From JACMRI01 sp043778625 (GTDB lineage Bacteria > Bacteroidota > Bacteroidia > UBA4408): a stretch of DNA of 7,869 nt. The stretch's first letter is position 1. The number at the start of each line of letters is the position of its first letter. Where the stretch lies: NCBI GenBank assembly GCA_043778625.1, contig JAYWFU010000049.1:1-7869 (forward strand). Direction: 5' to 3'. The position numbers and the translations under genes were made by a program. The notes beneath the pieces were generated by a model. The model saw nothing but the letters and a program-made list of their open reading frames with translations. It had not been told where the DNA came from and searched no databases. Positions 1 to 5,188 of the stretch are shown here, piece after piece.

Positions 1-3000
1 TTTGACGTTTCGTTAAAGCTATCAGTTCCTAAATAATCTAAATCGGCGTCGCACATTATTTGTTGCATTAATGATTGTGGATTATGTGGTATTTGGGTAG
101 CCATTATTAGTTCAACTACGGTTTGTATTTGCTTTGTGCTATAGCCAAATTGTGGCAATATGGTTTGTGCTAACTCACAACCAATGGGTTCGTTTTTATC
201 ATATTGTTGGGTAAAGCCAGCATCGTGCAATAGGGCGGCGGTTTTTAATAGGTGTAAATCTTCGCTTACTATACCCTCGGCTACGCCTATACGTTCGGCA
301 GCAGCGCATACCTCTAGGGTATGGTGTATACCATGATAGTATAAGTTGGTAGGTAGTTTTTCTTCCAATAGTTTTACCACGTGTTGCTCCGCTTTGCGAT
401 AATTAATTTTACTGTATAATAAATGTTCTTGCCTATCCACAAAAGCTGCATTGGGCGAAATACCTAGCCCTTCAACGCTAAGTTCGGGCTTTATGTTAAG
501 TACGTAGTACATATCTACCACGCCTTTATTTTTGGCCATAACCTTACCTCTGTACTCAAAATCGAAAAATTCTTTTATTACCTCGTAGGTAGTTCCTGAC
601 ACATTCACCTTGCCTATTTCGCAGGCAGTTTCAAGGCGTTGTGCCACATTAACGGTATCGCCCCACACATCATAAGCAAAACGTTTTATACCAACCACAC
701 CTGCAATTAACTCACCCGTGTGCACACCCACACGCAAATCCCAGTGCGGTTCGCCGTCAGCTTGTTTTTGTAATTTGAGGCTTTGCATATAGCGCTGAAT
801 TTCTAGGCCTGCCAACACAATATCAATAGGATTAGTTTTGTTGCGCACAGGCACACCACCTACACACATGTAGGCATCGCCAATAGTTTTTATTTTCTCA
901 ATTTGATGTTTTTCAATTATCTCGTCAAATTTTATAAAATGCGAATCGAGTTCACGCACTAAGTCCTGTGGACGGAGTGTTTCGGCTATTGATGTAAAGC
1001 CTTTAAAATCGGTAAACATAACCGATGCCGAGCGATAATGGCGGGCAGAGGCCTTGCCCCTGTTTTTGAGTTCGTCTACCGTTTCTTGTGGTAAAATATT
1101 GAGCAGTAATTTTTCGGATTTTTCTTTTTCAATTGCTAACTCAATTGATTGTGTTTCGAGGAGTGCATTTTTTTCCTGAATTTCGCTAGTGCGAGCAAGT
1201 ACTTTACTTTCGAGTTTTAAACGATAATTAACTATTGATGCTAAACGTCGGAGGTAGTACAAATACCCTAAGCCCGCTGCTACAAAAAACAAGAGGATAC
1301 GAAACCACCAGGTTTTCCAAAACGGTGGGGTTATGGTAATACGTAATGTAGTGGGCGTGTTGCTCCACACGCCATCGCTATTGCGTGCTTTTACTTTAAA
1401 TAAATAAATACCTGGGTCAAGTTTATTATATATAGCTATGCGCCTATTGCCTATGTAGTTCCAATCATCTTCAAACCCTTCGAGCATATAGGCATATTCG
1501 TTTTTGTTGGAATTACTATAATGCAACGCTGCAAATTCAATGGTAATGAGGTTGTCTTTATAAGTAAGTTCTATGCCTTGTGCAAATGCTAAATCAACTT
1601 TTAGCGGGCCTTTTTCATCCACCTCCAAAGGTTTGTTAGCAATAAGCAATGCACTAATAACCACTTTGGGAGCAATGCTATTGGTTTTAATATTTTGGGG
1701 ATTAAAACTGGTAAGCCCATTAATACTACCAAAATAAATAGTGTTTAAATTATTACTTGCAGTAAATGCACCTACGTTAAATTCGTTGCTCGGTAATCCG
1801 TCGCTTTCGTGAAACGTTAAAAATGTTTTTGCTAACATATTAAAACACGAAATACCGTTATTGGTACTTAGCCACAAGTTGTTTTTACCATCGGCCACAC
1901 TACCATATACTGAATTATTACTTAAACCTTTGGCTTCGTCAAATATTTCAATGGTATTTTTATTAATATCTAAGCATACTAACCCACCACCAAATGTGGC
2001 TATCCACAGTATGTTTTTTTGAGTTTCGACTACGTGCATTATTGCATGTTGTAGCAGTACATTTGCACCCTTATTGGTATATGTTACTGGTTCAACTTTA
2101 AAACTATTGCCTTGCTTAGTTACACGTAATAAACCCGCATTATTAGTACCTACCCAGTACTGATTAAGAGTTAAAGATGGTGTTATGCGATTGTAGGTGT
2201 TAGCGTTTTTAACCGCTGCCGAAAGTAATTGCGGAGGAGTGTTAGTAGTGGTGTTTAGCAAAAAAATACCCGTATTAGTAGTAACTAAGAGCTGACTATT
2301 ATTAAGCGTAACAACATCGTAGACAAATAACGAGTTGTTGGGCTGTTTTTTGTCGTAGGTGTTTTTAAGCAACCTAATTTTATAGGTGGAAGTATTATAA
2401 ATAGCTATACCATAATTACCTGCAAAAATTAATTCAGTAGTATTTAGCGGAGTTATACAATAGGTTAAGTTCCCTGATTTATAGGGGAGTTTAACATTTA
2501 ACACCTCCGTAGTATTAGTTTCGTTATTGTGCACGTACACACCGTCGTCGGTGCCTAAATACACTTTGTTTTTAACTACCACTACGCTCCAAATATTATT
2601 AGATATTTTGTTGTTAGATACTTCGGCTAACGAACTGTAGCCGTTGAAATATTGTTTCTTAGGGTCGAATTTGCTAATGCCATTATCAGTTCCTACCCAG
2701 TACACACCTGCATTATCTTTGAGTAGTGATGTTATTCTATTGTCAATTAAACTACCCTGCAATAGTGCATTTTGGGTATAGTGTTGAATAATATGGGTTA
2801 AACTATTCCAATAAAATAAGCCATTGTTAGTTGTACCTATCCAATAATTATTTTTACCCACTTGAGTTATGCAACTTACTTGGGCTTGCTGTAATGCGGT
2901 TGCTACGCCAGTTTGTTTGTAAATTATGGGTTCGAAAAACTTACTTGCTCTGTTGTAATAATATAATCCTACCGAAGTTATTGCCCACAGAGTATTTTCA

Positions 3001-3722
3001 TCATCAACATACAACGATTTGCAACTATAGTTAATACTACCATTTATAGGGTAGGCAACAAATTCTTTTTTATCACGATTGTACCTATTGATACCAGTCT
3101 CGGCAGTGGCTATCCAAAGATTATTGGTTTTATCTTCAACTAAATTAGTGACTACATTACCAGTTATACTATTGGTATTAGGGGTATTTTTAAATGTTTC
3201 GAACGTTAGATTAAATTTATTGTTAGCACTGTCAATAGTTACTTTATTTAACCCATTGTTAGTGGCTACCCACATTCCATTCCATTTATCGCAAAATACT
3301 TGGCTTACATAATGTCCACTTGTATTTTGTGCAGTATTGGCATCGTTCATAAACGATTTAAATTTATTTTGTTTTCTAAAATAAATACTCAATCCGTTTT
3401 CGGTACCCACCCAAATATTACTATTGGCATCTTCGTAAATAGCTGTAATATAGCTCGACACAAGCCCTTCAGTAGTATTATTACTCGACTTAAATATTTT
3501 AAATGTGTAACCATCGTAACGGTTTAAACCGTCTTGCGTGCCAAACCATAAGTAACCAAATTTATCTTGCAATTGGCAATTAATAGAACTTTGCGACAAG
3601 CCTTGTGTTATACCAATGTTATCAAACCTAATGTTAGTAGTGTTAGCAAGCCCTTGCGTGGCAAGTAAACTACAGAAAAGCAGGGCGAATATTAATTTTA
3701 AAAACGATTGTAAAACACTCAT
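1..3722 (-). CDS. Transmembrane propeller/Y_Y_Y sensor with adenylate cyclase and C-terminal HD domain (3' end off window)
   Basis: Reading from ATG at 3722, the frame stays open for 1240 codons to the left edge, so the C-terminus is missing. Residues 1-26 are a signal peptide (ends LLATQGLA). Residues about 28-690 carry about 14 propeller repeats of the type LWFGTQDGLNRYDG, enough for two seven-bladed propellers. Residues about 695-800 are a Y_Y_Y domain (YMLEGFEDDWNYIG, LDPGIYLFKVKA). A membrane helix spans about 805-824, and a charged coiled coil leads to KLLLNILPQE. The class III cyclase domain (about 895-1065) has metal aspartates D905 (FTDF) and D949 (IGDAYM), adenine-selecting K945 and D1018, and N1025/R1029 in WGDTVNVAQRLE, so ATP to cAMP is the predicted reaction. 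An HD domain follows (YYHGIHHTLEV, LLHDAGF at 1164-1170, CDADLDYLG). Inference: the periplasmic propellers sense a ligand and control a cytoplasmic cyclase. Similar propeller/Y_Y_Y sensors usually end in a histidine kinase or DNA-binding domain. The start lies 13 bp after folA. Substrate and HD activity are unknown. Confidence 0.95.
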   Translation of the reverse strand, partial: MSVLQSFLKLIFALLFCSLLATQGLANTTNIRFDNIGITQGLSQSSINCQLQDKFGYLWFGTQDGLNRYDGYTFKIFKSSNNTTEGLVSSYITAIYEDANSNIWVGTENGLSIYFRKQNKFKSFMNDANTAQNTSGHYVSQVFCDKWNGMWVATNNGLNKVTIDSANNKFNLTFETFKNTPNTNSITGNVVTNLVEDKTNNLWIATAETGINRYNRDKKEFVAYPINGSINYSCKSLYVDDENTLWAITSVGLYYYNRASKFFEPIIYKQTGVATALQQAQVSCITQVGKNNYWIGTTNNGLFYWNSLTHIIQHYTQNALLQGSLIDNRITSLLKDNAGVYWVGTDNGISKFDPKKQYFNGYSSLAEVSNNKISNNIWSVVVVKNKVYLGTDDGVYVHNNETNTTEVLNVKLPYKSGNLTYCITPLNTTELIFAGNYGIAIYNTSTYKIRLLKNTYDKKQPNNSLFVYDVVTLNNSQLLVTTNTGIFLLNTTTNTPPQLLSAAVKNANTYNRITPSLTLNQYWVGTNNAGLLRVTKQGNSFKVEPVTYTNKGANVLLQHAIMHVVETQKNILWIATFGGGLVCLDINKNTIEIFDEAKGLSNNSVYGSVADGKNNLWLSTNNGISCFNMLAKTFLTFHESDGLPSNEFNVGAFTASNNLNTIYFGSINGLTSFNPQNIKTNSIAPKVVISALLIANKPLEVDEKGPLKVDLAFAQGIELTYKDNLITIEFAALHYSNSNKNEYAYMLEGFEDDWNYIGNRRIAIYNKLDPGIYLFKVKARNSDGVWSNTPTTLRITITPPFWKTWWFRILLFFVAAGLGYLYYLRRLASIVNYRLKLESKVLARTSEIQEKNALLETQSIELAIEKEKSEKLLLNILPQETVDELKNRGKASARHYRSASVMFTDFKGFTSIAETLRPQDLVRELDSHFIKFDEIIEKHQIEKIKTIGDAYMCVGGVPVRNKTNPIDIVLAGLEIQRYMQSLKLQKQADGEPHWDLRVGVHTGELIAGVVGIKRFAYDVWGDTVNVAQRLETACEIGKVNVSGTTYEVIKEFFDFEYRGKVMAKNKGVVDMYYVLNIKPELSVEGLGISPNAAFVDRQEHLLYSKINYRKAEQHVVKLLEEKLPTNLYYHGIHHTLEVCAAAERIGVAEGIVSEDLHLLKTAALLHDAGFTQQYDKNEPIGCELAQTILPQFGYSTKQIQTVVELIMATQIPHNPQSLMQQIMCDADLDYLGTDSFNETS

Positions 3723-3735
3723 AGTATAGTAAATT

Positions 3736-4230
3736 TTATTTTTTGATGTAAGTAGCAAACGTGTATGGGTACTGGTGTTTATCGTCAGACTGATGTGGTG
3801 TTGTACTAACTAACTGCCACTGCGTAAAGTCAATTGTGGGTAAAAAAACATCAGCTCCCTGTACCTCAGCATCTACATGAGTTATGTACAACGTAGTACA
3901 CAGTGGCAATGCTTGTTGGTATAATTGTCCTCCACCTATTATCATAAGTTCGTTGGTAGCATTGGCTTGTGCGTACTGCACGGCATCGGTTAAGCTATGT
4001 ACAACCACACAACCTTGGGCGATGTAGTTAGCATTGCGCGATACCACCACGTTAGTACGGTTAGGTAATGGCTTGCCAATACTCTCGTGCGTGTTGCGCC
4101 CCATTACAATGGTTTTGCCTGTGGTTAGGGCCTTAAAATATTTTAAATCGTTGGGCAAATGCCATAGCAATTGGTTGTTTTTGCCAATGCCAAATTTATT
4201 ATCAATAGCTACAATTAAACTAATAGTCAT
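3736..4230 (-). CDS. folA: Dihydrofolate reductase
   Basis: Reduces dihydrofolate to tetrahydrofolate with NADPH in the cytoplasm, feeding thymidylate, purine and methionine synthesis. The 164-residue product is of normal length and carries the family signatures in order: SLIVAIDNKFGIGKNNQLLW at the N-terminus, the substrate-binding acid D28 in LPNDLKYFK (matching E. coli Asp27) with W23 before it, the cofactor-loop motif VMGRNTHESIGKPLPNR, the glycine pair in MIIGGGQLY, the threonine in YITHVDAEVQGADVFLP, and the PYTFATY ending. I chose the ATG at 4230 because the family begins about there. A TTG at 4239 would add only three residues (Met-Val-His). It ends 13 bp before the sensor-cyclase start and begins 58 bp after the upstream lipoprotein gene. 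No thymidylate synthase gene is in view. Trimethoprim sensitivity cannot be judged from this. Confidence 0.96.
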   Translation of the reverse strand: MTISLIVAIDNKFGIGKNNQLLWHLPNDLKYFKALTTGKTIVMGRNTHESIGKPLPNRTNVVVSRNANYIAQGCVVVHSLTDAVQYAQANATNELMIIGGGQLYQQALPLCTTLYITHVDAEVQGADVFLPTIDFTQWQLVSTTPHQSDDKHQYPYTFATYIKK

Positions 4231-4261
4231 GTGTACCAAAATTTTGTGTTGTTTTTAAACG

Positions 4262-4276
4262 GTGCTAATTTAGCAC
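4262..4276. repeat. 15-bp perfect palindrome in the gap before folA
   Basis: The sequence gtgctaatttagcac has 7-bp arms that are exact reverse complements around one central base. It lies in the 58-bp gap between the lipoprotein stop and the folA start, ending 14 bp after the former and 32 bp before the latter in transcription direction. On the minus strand it is followed by CGTTTAAAAAC, so the T-run is only three bases and it is a poor intrinsic terminator. An operator, a weak terminator or an mRNA hairpin are all possible, as is chance in AT-rich DNA. Confidence 0.45.
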
Positions 4277-4288
4277 TATTTGCGTACA

Positions 4289-4816
4289 CTATTGGGCTAT
4301 TATTGTGCGAAGCAATGAGTCGTCGAATGTTGCTTTTTGTTGTACCACTACTTTTGATAGGCTATTAGGTATGGTAATAGACAGTACGTAGTGTTGTATT
4401 TTCCATTCGTTATTTTGTTTTACTACAACGCCTGAGCCTCTGCAAATTTTCATTTGTGTATTGAGCAACTCGTCAAACCAAGCTATATTGTTGCTTGTGC
4501 CAAAATAAATAGTGCGTTTAACGGCGGTAAAGTTCCAAGTTTTCTTGGCTTCAAAGTGTGGTTTTGCCCATAGCATAAAACTTTTTTTAGTCCAGCTTTC
4601 GGTAGCGTCAGTGCCAATAAAAACAGCGTCGTTAGTAAAACAATTAAAGTAATTAGTATAGTTAGCCGAGGCTGCTGCAGCATTAAAATTATTGAGTAAC
4701 GTAGCTATTGCCTGACGCTCATTAGCTACTACTGTTGGATGTTGTTGAGGCGGTGTGCAACCTAGGCACACAATAACTAGGCACAACATGAATTTATGGG
4801 GTAATGTAGTTTTCAT
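4289..4816 (-). CDS. Probable lipoprotein with NTF2/SnoaL-like (DUF4440-type) domain
   Basis: A 175-residue protein with an export signal (MKTTLPHKFMLCLVIVCLGC). Cys20, preceded by Cys-Leu-Gly, is the likely lipidation site. The residue at -3 is Cys rather than the usual Leu/Val/Ile, so simple secretion is the alternative. From about residue 32 the sequence fits a small cone-shaped NTF2-like fold: a helix with ERQAIATLLNNFNAAAAS, then FTNDAVFIGTDATESW, then strands with IAWFDELLN, RGSGVVVKQNNEWKIQHYVL and SITIPN. Members of this superfamily bind or turn over small molecules, but here neither a ligand nor catalysis can be assigned. The ATG at 4816 gives a complete signal peptide. The gene sits 19 bp after the alkyltransferase-like gene and is probably co-transcribed with it. 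Family placement is from remembered motif pattern, not a profile search. Confidence 0.85.
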   Translation of the reverse strand: MKTTLPHKFMLCLVIVCLGCTPPQQHPTVVANERQAIATLLNNFNAAAASANYTNYFNCFTNDAVFIGTDATESWTKKSFMLWAKPHFEAKKTWNFTAVKRTIYFGTSNNIAWFDELLNTQMKICRGSGVVVKQNNEWKIQHYVLSITIPNSLSKVVVQQKATFDDSLLRTIIAQ

Positions 4817-4835
4817 AATTATTTAAAATTAGGGG

Positions 4836-5177
4836 CTATAATTCCAACTCAAACGGGTTCCAAAACACCGCATTAAAATTTATTATTTTATCATTTTTAA
4901 CTTCAATACCTTCTGCCAAAAGTAGTTCTTGCATAGCGGTAGGCGTGGCAAAAAAGTGCTTGCCTGTAAGCAAGCCATTACGATTTACCACACGGTGCGC
5001 AGGTACGTAGTGTGGCTGGGTGTGCGAGCCATTCATAGCCCAACCCACCATGCGCGACGACTTAGCAGCTCCCAAATACTTAGCAATAGCCCCGTACGAC
5101 GTTACCTTGCCCGCAGGTATTAAGCGTACTACTTGGTACACGCTATCAAAAAAATCAGTGTGCTTAGTTAGGTTCAT
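4836..5177 (-). CDS. Alkyltransferase-like (ATL/MGMT-family) protein lacking the active-site cysteine
   Basis: A 113-residue single-domain protein matching the DNA-binding C-terminal domain of O6-alkylguanine-DNA alkyltransferases. It has the helix-turn-helix region (PAGKVTSYGAIAKYLGA), with Tyr28 and Arg42 at the positions that rotate and replace the flipped base, the hinge-like VGWAMNGS, and the active-site loop YVPAHRVVNRNG. The family's methyl-accepting cysteine (PCHRV) is Ala60 here, encoded GCG, which differs from both Cys codons by more than one base, so a single read error does not explain it. Known ATL proteins (Trp in E. coli YbaZ; I recall Ala in a Thermus homologue) cannot repair by transfer but bind O6-alkylguanine and pass the lesion to nucleotide excision repair. 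That role is inferred here. The length fits an ATL without the N-terminal domain of Ada/Ogt. It starts 11 bp after the restriction-modification gene's stop. Confidence 0.93.
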   Translation of the reverse strand: MNLTKHTDFFDSVYQVVRLIPAGKVTSYGAIAKYLGAAKSSRMVGWAMNGSHTQPHYVPAHRVVNRNGLLTGKHFFATPTAMQELLLAEGIEVKNDKIINFNAVFWNPFELEL

Positions 5178-5188
5178 TAGTTATGCCA

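Noticed and set aside
2831..3527. Three short plus-strand open frames (2831-3034, 3079-3312, 3300-3527).
   Set aside because: They lie antisense inside the continuous propeller-coding frame of the sensor gene, show no family motif, and have the look of reverse-frame shadows of repeated coding sequence.
1..3722. A possible frameshift or split between the propeller part and the cyclase part of the sensor gene.
   Set aside because: I followed the frame block by block from 3722 to 3 and found no stop codon and no change of frame across the Y_Y_Y, membrane helix and coiled-coil junctions.
4191..4198. A match on the minus strand to the Bacteroidota -7 promoter element TAnnTTTG (TAAATTTG).
   Set aside because: It lies inside folA coding sequence near residues 11-14, there is no gene start shortly downstream, and such short AT-rich matches are expected by chance.
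4231..4239. TTG at 4239 as the start of folA.
   Set aside because: It adds only Met-Val-His before the ATG at 4230, whose product MTISLIVAID already begins where dihydrofolate reductases normally do.
4262..4288. A strong intrinsic terminator after the lipoprotein gene.
   Set aside because: The palindrome could form a short stem, but only three T residues follow it on the minus strand, and the stem is AT-rich.
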